A stretch of DNA of 8,439 nucleotides, taken from NCBI GenBank assembly GCA_020832725.1, contig JAFIEC010000193.1:1-8439 (forward strand), given 5' to 3'. Each line of letters begins with the position of its first letter. Position 1 is the stretch's first letter. Both the position numbers and the translations under genes were made by a program. Shown one piece after another: positions 1 through 6,361 of this stretch. The notes below the pieces were generated by a model. The model saw only the letters and a program-made list of their open reading frames with translations, searched no databases and was not told the DNA's origin. The stretch is from Paracoccaceae bacterium (lineage in GTDB: Bacteria; Pseudomonadota; Alphaproteobacteria; Rhodobacterales; Rhodobacteraceae).

Positions 1-654
1 CTGGCCGATATAGACACCCATGCCCAGCACCGCGCCCTCGCGCACGATCACGCCTTCGACCACCTCCGAGCGCGCACCGATGAAGCAATTGTCCTCGATG
101 ATGGTGGGGCCTGCCTGCATCGGCTCCAGCACACCGCCGATGCCGACGCCGCCCGACAGATGCACGTTGCGCCCGATCTGCGCGCAGGAGCCCACGGTGG
201 CCCAGGTATCGACCATCGTGCCCTCGCCCACATAGGCGCCCAGGTTGACGAAGGACGGCATCAGGACCGCGCCGGGCGCGATATAGGCGGAACGTCGCAC
301 CACGCAGTTGGGCACTGCGCGGAAACCGGCTTCACGCCACTCTGTCGGGCCCCAGCCCTTGAACTTCGAATCCACCTTGTCCCACCAGCCGCCCCCCTGC
401 GGCCCGCCGGCATGCGGCTCCATGTCCTTGAGGCGGAAACCCAGAAGGACCGCCTTCTTGGCCCATTGGTTGACGTGCCAGCTGCCGTCCGCCTGCCGCT
501 CGGCCACACGAAGCAGGCCGCTGTCCAGCGCATCGAGGGTCGCCTCGACGGCATCGCGGGCAGGCCCGGTGGTTTCGGGCGTGATCGTGTCGCGGGCCGC
601 CCAGGCGGCCTCGATCGCGGCTTCGAGTTCTGTGTTGGAATGGGTCTCGGGCAT
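1..654 (-). CDS. dapD: 2,3,4,5-tetrahydropyridine-2,6-dicarboxylate N-succinyltransferase, 3' end cut by window edge
   Basis: DapD transfers succinyl from succinyl-CoA to tetrahydrodipicolinate in the succinylase branch of diaminopimelate/lysine biosynthesis in the cytoplasm. The window holds the first 218 codons. The family is usually about 275 residues, so roughly 55 to 60 C-terminal residues and the stop lie beyond the left edge. An N-terminal alpha-helical domain (about 1-110, with WHVNQWAKKAVLLGFRL at 59-75 and KFKGWG at 97-102) precedes a left-handed beta-helix of hexapeptide repeats. This contains the family signature GTMVDTWATVGSCAQIG at 145-161, then HLSGGVGIGGVLEP at 165-178 and FIGARSEVVEGVIVREG. 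The ATG at 654-652 is preceded by a strong purine-rich Shine-Dalgarno (GGGGGAG, minus strand of 658-664). The gene is divergent from the LOG-family gene. The reading frame is open to base 1 and the identification is firm. Confidence 0.97.
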   Translation of the reverse strand, partial: MPETHSNTELEAAIEAAWAARDTITPETTGPARDAVEATLDALDSGLLRVAERQADGSWHVNQWAKKAVLLGFRLKDMEPHAGGPQGGGWWDKVDSKFKGWGPTEWREAGFRAVPNCVVRRSAYIAPGAVLMPSFVNLGAYVGEGTMVDTWATVGSCAQIGRNVHLSGGVGIGGVLEPMQAGPTIIEDNCFIGARSEVVEGVIVREGAVLGMGVYIGQ

Positions 655-750
655 GCGCTCCCCCGGTGTTCGGTTGATGGATGCTGGCGATCCGGCCCGC
701 GAGGCTATAGACGCGGGAAAGCGTCCGCGCAATCCGCCCCGGAGGAACCG
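655..750. promoter_or_regulatory. Divergent intergenic region dapD / LOG gene with overlapping inverted repeats
   Basis: This 96-bp gap must hold the promoters of both divergent genes. On the plus strand a -10-like TATAGA lies at 706-711, with no convincing -35 at normal spacing (TGCTGG at 682-687, 18 bp away, is poor). The -10-like box sits in the 10-nt spacer of a perfect inverted repeat, CCCGCG at 696-701 and CGCGGG at 712-717. A second perfect repeat, GACGC at 710-714 and GCGTC at 721-725, overlaps the right arm of the first, so the two could not form as hairpins together. The placement suits an operator or alternative leader structures, but in GC-rich DNA short repeats like these arise often by chance. 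The promoter assignment is inference. Confidence 0.35.
741..746 (+). promoter_or_regulatory. Ribosome-binding site that fixes the LOG gene start
   Basis: GGAGGA lies 4 nt before the ATG at 751. The reading frame stays open upstream to an ATG at 160, but that extension lies antisense to dapD. This Shine-Dalgarno and the start of family-like sequence (MEDYPGIHPFRRSRQD) both place the true start at 751. Confidence 0.8.
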
Positions 751-1584
751 ATGGAAGACTATCCCGGCATACATCCCTTTCGCCGCTCCCGTCAGGATCG
801 GGATATCGCCCGGCGCACCCCGGACACGCCGCAGACGCGGGCGCCTGCCTATCGGCTTGCCTTCGACGATCCGGAGTTCCTTGCCCGCGAGGAATTGCGC
901 CCGGTGCGGCTGCAGCTGGAATTGCTCAAGCCCGAGATGATGATGGCGGAGTATGGCATCACGTCCACCGTGGTGCTGTTTGGCGGGGCGCGCATCCCGG
1001 CTCCGGACGAGACAGCGCAGGCCGAGACCCCGGTGCTGGCCGAGCTTGCGCATTATTACGAGGTCGCGCGCGACTTCGCCCGCCGCATCACCGAGCGCAG
1101 CGTGGCCGGCGGCTGCTGCGACTGGGTGATCGTGACGGGGGGCGGCCCTGGCGTGATGGAGGCCGGCAACCTCGGCGCTGCCGAGGCGGGGGGCGTGTCC
1201 ATCGGGCTGAATATCGTGCTGCCCCACGAGCAGGCACCGAATGCCCATGTCACGCCAGACCTGTGCTTCAACTTCCACTATTTCGCCATTCGCAAGATGC
1301 ATTTTCTGATGCGCGCCCGGGCCATCGCGGTGTTTCCCGGCGGGTTCGGCACCCTGGACGAGATGTTCGAGAGTCTGACGCTCATCCAGACGGGCCGGAT
1401 GGCGGCGGTGCCCTTCGTGCTCTTCGGGTCGGAATTCTGGAACCGGATCGTGAACTGGGAGGCACTGGCCGACGCGGGCACCATCTCGCGCGAGGACCTG
1501 AAGCTGTTTCGCTTCGTCGACACCGCCGAGGAGGCAATGCAGGTCATCGCCGACTGGCCCCTTACGGAACCCGAGGCGAGCTGA
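751..1584 (+). CDS. LOG-family (TIGR00730-like) nucleoside 5'-monophosphate phosphoribohydrolase, long form
   Basis: This 277-residue cytoplasmic Rossmann-fold protein belongs to the LOG family, often mislabelled 'lysine decarboxylase'. Characterised members hydrolyse the N-glycosidic bond of nucleoside 5'-monophosphates, either cytokinin ribotides or AMP-like nucleotides, releasing the base and ribose 5-phosphate. Both signature motifs are present: GGGPGVMEAGN at 130-140 (phosphate-binding loop) and PGGFGTLDE at 196-204, whose final Glu is the expected catalytic residue. KMHFLMRARA just before the second motif supplies the conserved Arg. The chain is longer than the roughly 190-residue plant and short bacterial LOGs because of about 80 N-terminal residues rich in charge (MEDYPGIHPFRRSRQD). 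This resembles the longer bacterial subgroup. The gene is divergent from dapD and upstream of pheT. The substrate here is unknown; a role in cytokinin production versus nucleotide salvage cannot be decided from sequence. Confidence 0.9.
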   Translation: MEDYPGIHPFRRSRQDRDIARRTPDTPQTRAPAYRLAFDDPEFLAREELRPVRLQLELLKPEMMMAEYGITSTVVLFGGARIPAPDETAQAETPVLAELAHYYEVARDFARRITERSVAGGCCDWVIVTGGGPGVMEAGNLGAAEAGGVSIGLNIVLPHEQAPNAHVTPDLCFNFHYFAIRKMHFLMRARAIAVFPGGFGTLDEMFESLTLIQTGRMAAVPFVLFGSEFWNRIVNWEALADAGTISREDLKLFRFVDTAEEAMQVIADWPLTEPEAS

Positions 1585-1668
1585 GCAGCCCCGGCGCCCT
1601 GCCCGCCCTTTTCCCCGACCGGCGCTTGGGCTAAGGAGCGCCGACACGCAGCGTGCGGGAATTGCGCC
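1585..1668 (+). promoter_or_regulatory. LOG gene–pheT intergenic leader with two adjacent dyads
   Basis: The 84-bp gap contains a hairpin-capable repeat: CGGCGCTT at 1620-1627 against AAGGAGCGCCG-side bases 1636-1643, giving 8 bp including one G-U pair and an 8-nt loop. No T-run follows it. Directly after comes a compact palindrome, CACGC at 1645-1649 and GCGTG at 1651-1655. The AAGGAG at 1633-1638 lies inside the first structure and is too far (30 nt) from the pheT ATG to serve it. GGGA at 1657-1660 is the only plausible, weak Shine-Dalgarno. I saw no Phe-rich leader peptide of the E. coli pheM kind. The structures could be a weak terminator or a 5' UTR element; this is inference. Confidence 0.25.
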
Positions 1669-4086
1669 ATGAAATTCACCCTGTCCTGGCTGGCCGAGCA
1701 TCTTGAAACCGAGGCCTCGCTCTCGGAGATCACCGAGGCCCTGACCGATCTCGGCCTCGAGGTCGAGGAGGTCAGCGATCCGGGCCGCAGCCTTGGTGCC
1801 TTTCGCATAGCCCGCGTCATCGAGGCGGTTCAGCACCCCAACGCCGACCGGCTGCGCCTGTGCCGGGTGGAGACCCACCCCGAAGGGCCGGGCGGCCCCA
1901 TTGAGGAGGTGCAGGTCGTTTGCGGCGCGCCCAATGCGCGGACAGGCCTTGTCGGGGTCTTCGCACCCGTCGGCACCCATATCCCCGGCACCGGCATCGA
2001 CCTTGCGCCCGGTGTGATCCGAGGCGTGGAAAGCAACGGGATGCTGTGCTCCGAGCGGGAACTCATGGTCTCGGACGAACATGACGGGATCATCGAGCTG
2101 CCTGCCGACGCGCCAGTGGGCGCGCGGTATATCGACCATGTCGGCCTCAACGACCCGATGATCTTCATCAAGATCACGCCCAACCGACCCGATGCACTTG
2201 GGGTCCGGGGGATCGCGCGCGATCTTGCGGCGCGAGGGCTGGGCCGGCTGAAGCCTCTGGACATCCTCCCCGTGGAGGGGCGCTTTCCGTCGCCCGTGGG
2301 CGTGCGCATCGATGAAACCCTGCGCGACAAGGGCTGCCCGCTGTTCGCGGGACGGCTGATCCGGGGCGTGCGCAACGGCCCCTCACCGGCCTGGCTGCAG
2401 CGCCGCCTGCGGGCCATCGGACTGAGGCCGATCTCGGCGCTGGTCGATGTGACCAACTATTTCACATACGACCTCAACCGCCCCCTGCATGTGTTCGATG
2501 CCACCCTTATCCGGGGGGATCTGCGCATCCATCCGGCTACGGGCGGCGAGGAGATCGAGGCTCTGGACGAGCGTCGCTATGCGCTGGCACCGGGCATGAT
2601 GCTGATTTCCGACGATGCCGGCCCCGAAAGCATCGCGGGGATCATGGGCGGCGCGGCCTCGGGCGTGTCGGAGGGGACGGTCGATGTCTTCCTCGAATCC
2701 GCCTTCTGGGACCCGACGACCATCGCGGCGACAGGTCGCGCGCTCAAGATCGTGTCGGACGCCCGCTATCGCTTCGAGCGGGGGGCCGATCCGGCCTTCA
2801 CCCTGCCGGGGCTGGAGGCGGCGACACGCATGATCCTCGATCTGTGCGGAGGCGAACCGTCGGAGGTGGTCATGGATGGCACCGTGCCGGACACGACCCG
2901 CGCCTACCGGCTGGAGCCGTCGCGGGTGGTCTCGCTCGTGGGGCTGAACATCCCCGAAGCAAGGCAGCGCGCCACGCTGGAAGCGCTGGGCTTCGTGCTG
3001 AAGGGCGACATGGCGGCCCCCCCCAGCTGGCGCCCCGATATCCAGGGCGAGGCCGATCTGGTGGAGGAGATCGCGCGGATCGCGTCCCTTTCGCGGCTGG
3101 AGGGCAAGCCCCTGCCCCGCCCGGCCGCCGGCGTCACCCGCCCCGTGCTGACCGATGCCCAGCGCCGCGAGCGCGTTGCGCGGCGGATGCTGGCGTCGCT
3201 GGGCTACAACGAATGCGTCACCTATTCCTTCATCGACGCAGAGGCCGCGCAGCTGTTCGGCGGCGGCGGCGATGCCGTGCGCCTCGAGAACCCCATCTCC
3301 TCGGAGATGACGCATCTGCGCCCCGACCTGTTGCCGGGCCTTTTGCGGGCGGCGGCGCGCAATCAGGCACGCGGTTTTGCCGATCTTGCCCTGTTCGAGG
3401 TGGGCCCCGTCTTTGCAGGTGGAGAACCGGGCGAGGAAGCGCTGGTGGTCACCGGCCTGCGGGTGGGGGCAACCGCCCCGCGCGACCCTCATGGATCGCG
3501 CAGGCCTTCGGACGTGTTCGATGTGCGCGCCGACGCGGAAGAGGTCCTGTCCGCCCTCGGCGCACCGTCCCGCGCACAGATCGGGCGCGATGCAGGGTCG
3601 CTGTGGCATCCCGGACGCAGCGGAACCATTGCGCTGGGGCGCAACGTGCTTGCCCGTTTCGGAGAGGTGCATCCGCGCCTGCTCTCGGCGCTCGACGTGA
3701 AAGGGCCGGCCGTGGCCTTCACCCTGTATCCTGCGGCGATCCCCGTGCCTCGCAGCCAAAGCTTCACCCGCCCGGCGCTGGGGCTGCACGATCTGCAGGC
3801 GGTGGAGCGGGACTTCGCCTTTGTCCTTGACGCGCAGGTGGAGGCGCAGTCCGTGGTGCAGGCAGCGGCGGGGGCCGACAAGGCCCTGATCGAGCGGGTG
3901 GCCGTGTTCGACGAATTCACGGGCCCCCGGGCCGAGGCGCAGATGGGGCCGGGCAAGAAGAGCCTCGCCATCACCGTGCGCCTGCAGCCCACCCGCCAGA
4001 CCCTGACCGACGAGGAGATCGAGGCCGTCTCGGCCCGCATCATCGACAAGGTGACCCGCGCGACCGGCGGCAGCCTGCGCGGATGA
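1669..4086 (+). CDS. pheT: Phenylalanyl-tRNA synthetase beta subunit
   Basis: The 805-residue beta chain of the cytoplasmic alpha2beta2 phenylalanine–tRNA ligase, close to the usual bacterial length of about 795-800. The start MKFTLSWLAEHLET is the typical family N-terminus. Domains in order: the N-terminal segment; an EMAP-II/OB-fold tRNA-binding domain at about 45-155 (FRIARVIEAVQHPNADRL); the B3/B4 editing domain at about 215-390, including RPLHVFDA with His274, GIMGG near 324-328 and LESAFWDP with Glu343, which fit conserved positions of the Tyr-tRNA(Phe) hydrolysis site; a B5 DNA-binding-like domain at about 411-477; a catalytic-like core at about 490-690; and a C-terminal anticodon-binding FDX-ACB domain at about 712-804. 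The alpha subunit gene pheS, commonly the immediate upstream partner, is absent; a LOG-family gene is there instead. ytoQ follows after 16 bp, probably in the same transcript. The ribosome-binding site is weak. No frameshift was seen. Confidence 0.97.
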   Translation: MKFTLSWLAEHLETEASLSEITEALTDLGLEVEEVSDPGRSLGAFRIARVIEAVQHPNADRLRLCRVETHPEGPGGPIEEVQVVCGAPNARTGLVGVFAPVGTHIPGTGIDLAPGVIRGVESNGMLCSERELMVSDEHDGIIELPADAPVGARYIDHVGLNDPMIFIKITPNRPDALGVRGIARDLAARGLGRLKPLDILPVEGRFPSPVGVRIDETLRDKGCPLFAGRLIRGVRNGPSPAWLQRRLRAIGLRPISALVDVTNYFTYDLNRPLHVFDATLIRGDLRIHPATGGEEIEALDERRYALAPGMMLISDDAGPESIAGIMGGAASGVSEGTVDVFLESAFWDPTTIAATGRALKIVSDARYRFERGADPAFTLPGLEAATRMILDLCGGEPSEVVMDGTVPDTTRAYRLEPSRVVSLVGLNIPEARQRATLEALGFVLKGDMAAPPSWRPDIQGEADLVEEIARIASLSRLEGKPLPRPAAGVTRPVLTDAQRRERVARRMLASLGYNECVTYSFIDAEAAQLFGGGGDAVRLENPISSEMTHLRPDLLPGLLRAAARNQARGFADLALFEVGPVFAGGEPGEEALVVTGLRVGATAPRDPHGSRRPSDVFDVRADAEEVLSALGAPSRAQIGRDAGSLWHPGRSGTIALGRNVLARFGEVHPRLLSALDVKGPAVAFTLYPAAIPVPRSQSFTRPALGLHDLQAVERDFAFVLDAQVEAQSVVQAAAGADKALIERVAVFDEFTGPRAEAQMGPGKKSLAITVRLQPTRQTLTDEEIEAVSARIIDKVTRATGGSLRG

Positions 4087-4102
4087 ACGACAGGGAGAAG
4101 CC

Positions 4103-4549
4103 ATGCTGACCGTCTATCTTTCGGGCGAGATCCATACCGATTGGCGCGAGGAGATCGCCGAAGCCGCCAGGGGGCTCGATGTGGTGTTCACCGCCCCCGT
4201 CACCGACCATGACGCCTCGGACGATTGCGGTGTCGCGATCTTCGGAGCGGAGGATTCGAAATTCTGGCACGACAACAAGGGTGCCCGGCTCAATGCGATC
4301 CGGACCCGCACCCTGATCGGCCGCGCCGACGTGGTGGTGGTGCGCTTCGGCGAGAAATACCGCCAGTGGAACGCGGCCTTCGACGCGGGCTATGCTGCCG
4401 CCCTGGGCAAGCCCCTGATCGTGATCCACGGGCCGGAACACGCCCACGCCCTGAAGGAGGTGGACGCCGCCGCGCTGGCAGTGGCGACCGATCCGGCACA
4501 GGTTGCCCAGGCGCTGGCCTATGTCCTCGAAGGGCGCTTGCCGGTCTGA
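4103..4549 (+). CDS. ytoQ: YtoQ-family protein (nucleoside 2-deoxyribosyltransferase-like fold)
   Basis: A small 148-residue soluble protein matching the YtoQ family named after the Bacillus subtilis gene; no biochemical role is established to my knowledge. It opens with a beta strand and YLSGEIHTDWREEI at 5-18, has an acidic central stretch (GAEDSKFWHD, 48-57; RLNAIRTRTLIGRADVVVV, 62-80) and then YRQWNAAFDAGYAAALGKP at 86-104. The last part resembles the catalytic strand of nucleoside 2-deoxyribosyltransferases, whose pattern is E-x-G-[YR]-A followed by a Gly-Lys near the next strand. Here Asp94 stands where those enzymes have the nucleophilic Glu. A clear Shine-Dalgarno (AGGGAG, 4092-4097) lies 5 nt before the ATG. 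The gene starts 16 bp after the pheT stop, so it is probably co-transcribed with it. It converges on the GST gene with 7 bp between stops. Family call is good; function is unknown. Confidence 0.85.
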   Translation: MLTVYLSGEIHTDWREEIAEAARGLDVVFTAPVTDHDASDDCGVAIFGAEDSKFWHDNKGARLNAIRTRTLIGRADVVVVRFGEKYRQWNAAFDAGYAAALGKPLIVIHGPEHAHALKEVDAAALAVATDPAQVAQALAYVLEGRLPV

Positions 4550-4556
4550 GCGGCGC

Positions 4557-5258
4557 TCACTCGCGCGGGGGCACCACAAGGCCGCGCTGCACCGCCGGGC
4601 GGGCAAGGAACCGCTCCAGATAGGCAGGCACCCGGGACAGCGCACCCCAGCCCACCAGATCGCCCGCCTCGTAGAATTCGACAAGGCTGCGGAGCCAGGG
4701 GGCAAGGGCGATGTCGGCGATGGAATAGTCGCCCGCGACCCAATCCCGACCCTCCAGTCTGCGCTCCAGCACGCCGAGAAGGCGGGCCGCCTCCTCGACA
4801 TAGCGCTGTCTGGGCCGCGGGTCCTCGATCTCGGCACCCGCGAACTTGTGGAAAAAGCCCAGCTGGCCGAACATCGGCCCAACCCCGCCCATCTGGAACA
4901 TGAGCCAGGACAGCACCTCCGCGCGCCCCTGAGGGTCGGCGGGGATCAGCTTGCCGGTCTTGTCTGCCAGATACAGCAGGATCGCCCCGCTTTCGAACAG
5001 GGCGACCGGCTGGCCCCCGGGCCCCTCCGGGTCGAGCAGGGCGGGGATCTTGTTGTTGGGGCTGATCGACAGAAAAGCCGGGTCGTGCTGTTCGTTCTGG
5101 CCGATGCGAACGGTATGAGCCTCGTAGGGCAGGCCCGTCTCCTCCAGCGCGATCGAGACTTTCACGCCGTTGGGCGTGGGGAAGGAATAGAGCTGGATCA
5201 CCTCCGGCTGCTTCGGCGGCCAGCGGCGGGTCACGGGATAGGCAGAAAGGTCATTCAT
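4557..5258 (-). CDS. Nu-class (YfcG/YghU-like) glutathione S-transferase family protein
   Basis: A 233-residue cytoplasmic GST. The N-terminal thioredoxin-like domain (about 20-100) contains YSFPTPNGVKVSIALEE from residue 24. Thr28 and Asn30 match the Thr/Asn pair that E. coli YfcG uses in place of the Tyr or Ser of classical GSTs. Glutathione-binding motifs follow: SPNNKIPAL at 66-74 with the cis-Pro, and FESGAIL at 88-94. The all-helical C-terminal domain (about 110-225) has the WLMFQMGGVGPMFGQ segment at 118-132, typical of the class, and the GDYSIADIA capping-box motif at 176-184. Characterised nu-class members act mainly as glutathione-dependent disulfide-bond reductases with low transferase activity. 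That activity is expected here from family knowledge. The residues before about 20 (MNDLSAYPVTRRWPPKQP) extend beyond the YfcG N-terminus, as in the YghU branch. GAGGA (minus strand of 5265-5269) lies 6 nt before the ATG. The gene is divergent from mscL. Confidence 0.93.
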   Translation of the reverse strand: MNDLSAYPVTRRWPPKQPEVIQLYSFPTPNGVKVSIALEETGLPYEAHTVRIGQNEQHDPAFLSISPNNKIPALLDPEGPGGQPVALFESGAILLYLADKTGKLIPADPQGRAEVLSWLMFQMGGVGPMFGQLGFFHKFAGAEIEDPRPRQRYVEEAARLLGVLERRLEGRDWVAGDYSIADIALAPWLRSLVEFYEAGDLVGWGALSRVPAYLERFLARPAVQRGLVVPPRE

Positions 5259-5387
5259 GGCGGGTCCTCATGTGATGCCCCGTTGTGGCATGGATGGGCG
5301 CGGAATGCAGTCCTGCAACTTGGCTGCGTCCTGCGCTGCATGATAGGTGCTGTGCATGGGCACACTGCCCCTGCAAGGAGACAGAGA
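5259..5387. promoter_or_regulatory. Divergent intergenic region GST gene / mscL
   Basis: This 129-bp region must hold promoters for both genes. On the plus strand the best sigma-70-like match is TTGGCT at 5320-5325 and TGATAG at 5341-5346, but the 15-bp spacer is short and the boxes are imperfect. I saw no convincing promoter for the minus strand. The notable structure is the long inverted repeat beside the mscL ribosome-binding site, listed separately. Confidence 0.25.
5353..5375 (+). repeat. 10-bp near-perfect inverted repeat abutting the mscL Shine-Dalgarno
   Basis: Left arm TGCATGGGCA (5353-5362), loop CAC (5363-5365), right arm TGCCCCTGCA (5366-5375). Nine of ten positions pair, with one mismatch between 5357 and 5371. 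As RNA this is a compact hairpin with a 3-nt loop, and its last base is the first A of the mscL ribosome-binding site AAGGAG (5375-5380). It could act as a DNA operator or as an RNA structure influencing translation initiation. Neither is demonstrated. It is longer than the other dyads noted in the window. Confidence 0.5.
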
Positions 5388-5792
5388 ATGCTGAAGGAGT
5401 TCCGGACCTTCATCGCCCGCGGCAACGTCATGGACATGGCCGTCGGCATCATCATAGGGGCGGCCTTTACCGCCATCGTCAATTCACTGGTGGGCGACCT
5501 GATCAACCCGGTGATCAGCCTGCTGACCGGCGGCATGGATTTCTCCGGGCTTGGCCTTCGGCTGGCCGAAGGCGACGATGCGGCGGTCTTCGCCTACGGC
5601 AATTTCATCATGGCGGTGATCAATTTCCTCATCATCGCCTGGGTCGTGTTCCTGCTGGTCAAGGGGGTGAACCGCGTCAAGGAGAGGGCCAGCCGCGAAC
5701 AGCCCGAGCCGGAGCCCGAAGCGCCTGTCGGCCCGAGCCAGGAAGAACTTCTGGCCGAGATCCGGGACCTTCTGCGCGCCCGCGCCTCCTGA
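5388..5792 (+). CDS. mscL: Large-conductance mechanosensitive channel
   Basis: A 134-residue inner-membrane channel subunit, against 136 in E. coli. It forms a homopentamer that opens under membrane tension to release solutes on hypo-osmotic shock. The N-terminal amphipathic helix MLKEFRTFIARGN (1-13) is followed by TM1 at about 14-44. TM1 carries the signature DMAVGIIIGAAFTAIVNSLV (16-35), whose Val19, Gly20, Gly24 and Ala25/Ala26 side form the constriction. A periplasmic loop covers about 45-70 (GGMDFSGL, then the acidic LAEGDDA), TM2 about 71-97 (GNFIMAVINFLIIAWVVFLL), then an acidic proline-rich linker with PEPEPE. The C-terminal helix EELLAEIRDLLRARAS matches the cytoplasmic helical bundle of the family. 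The ATG is preceded by AAGGAG at 5375-5380, 7 nt away, and by an inverted repeat. Transcription is divergent from the GST gene; the Lrp-type regulator gene follows 82 bp downstream. It appears intact. Confidence 0.97.
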   Translation: MLKEFRTFIARGNVMDMAVGIIIGAAFTAIVNSLVGDLINPVISLLTGGMDFSGLGLRLAEGDDAAVFAYGNFIMAVINFLIIAWVVFLLVKGVNRVKERASREQPEPEPEAPVGPSQEELLAEIRDLLRARAS

Positions 5793-5830
5793 AGTAGGCG
5801 CCCGTTCCGTCTGGCAGGGGCCGGGATCAT

Positions 5831-5843
5831 GCAATAACCTTGC
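5831..5843. promoter_or_regulatory. Candidate operator upstream of the Lrp-type gene
   Basis: A perfect short dyad, GCAA at 5831-5834 and TTGC at 5840-5843 with a 5-nt A/T-richer centre (TAACC), ends 31 nt before the regulator's ATG. Lrp/AsnC proteins commonly bind degenerate dyads with an A/T-rich centre and regulate their own genes. Placement therefore suggests an autoregulatory site, by inference only. Four-base arms can easily arise by chance. Confidence 0.25.
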
Positions 5844-5874
5844 GTCCTGTCGCCCTTGCGCGAAAGGACCTTCG

Positions 5875-6333
5875 ATGCATTTCGACGAGATCGACCGGCG
5901 CATCCTCTCCTGCCTTCAGCGCGAGGGACGCATCTCCAATGCCGATCTGGCAGAGCGGGCGGGTTTGTCGGCCTCGGCCTGCCACCGCCGGGTGCAGCGG
6001 CTGGAGGCGGCGGGCGTGATCGCGGGCTATGTCGCGCTCCTCGAGCCCCGGGCGGTGGACCGGCGCGCCACCGTCTTCGTGGAGATCACCCTTTCAGGAC
6101 AGGCCGACGAGGTGCTCGACGCCTTCGAGCGCGAGGTAAGGCGGGTTCCGGACGTGCTGGAATGCCACCTGATGGCGGGCACGGCGGATTACCTGCTCAA
6201 GGTCGTGGCGCGGGACACCGAGGATTTCGAGCGCATTCACCGCCGCTATCTGGCGCGCCTTCCGGGGGTGGCGCAGATCCATTCGTCCTTTGCACTGCGC
6301 ACGGTCTGCAAGACCACCGCGCTGCCGGTCTGA
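5875..6333 (+). CDS. Lrp/AsnC-family transcriptional regulator
   Basis: A 152-residue DNA-binding regulator of the feast/famine family, of normal length. The N-terminal winged helix-turn-helix runs through about residues 4-52: DEIDRRILSCLQREGRISNA, then ADLAERAGLSASACHRRVQRLEAAGVI, with the recognition helix near 32-43. The C-terminal RAM/AsnC ligand-binding domain (about 66-140) contains FVEITLSG, VLECHLMAGTADYLLKVV (GTADYLLKV at 102-110) and the terminal strand ending KTTALPV, close to the typical Lrp ending. Family members form dimers to octamers or higher and usually sense an amino acid. The effector cannot be read from sequence. AAAGGA (5863-5868) lies 6 nt before the ATG. The gene is downstream of mscL with an 82-bp gap and converges on hutU with 57 bp between stops. 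A role in controlling the neighbouring histidine-utilisation genes is possible but unsupported, since hut operons are more often controlled by HutC-type GntR proteins. Confidence 0.93.
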   Translation: MHFDEIDRRILSCLQREGRISNADLAERAGLSASACHRRVQRLEAAGVIAGYVALLEPRAVDRRATVFVEITLSGQADEVLDAFEREVRRVPDVLECHLMAGTADYLLKVVARDTEDFERIHRRYLARLPGVAQIHSSFALRTVCKTTALPV

Positions 6334-6361
6334 CACCGCGCGGGTTCCACCGCGGCTTCCG

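Noticed and set aside
160..750. In-frame upstream extension of the LOG-family gene to an ATG at 160
   Set aside because: It lies entirely antisense to dapD and the divergent promoter region, has no family similarity, and a strong GGAGGA immediately precedes the ATG at 751.
1632..1638. AAGGAG upstream of pheT as its ribosome-binding site
   Set aside because: It is 30 nt from the ATG and no other start codon in a supported frame follows it at normal spacing.
2383..4104. 573-codon open frame on the minus strand opposite pheT
   Set aside because: It is antisense to conserved pheT sequence, with an Arg/Gln/His/Gly-rich translation and no motif; a GC-bias shadow.
4503..5387. Long plus-strand frame running from ytoQ across the GST gene and in frame into mscL
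   Set aside because: The part before 5388 is antisense to the GST gene and the divergent promoter region. MscL is complete from its own ATG with a good ribosome-binding site, so this is not a fusion protein.
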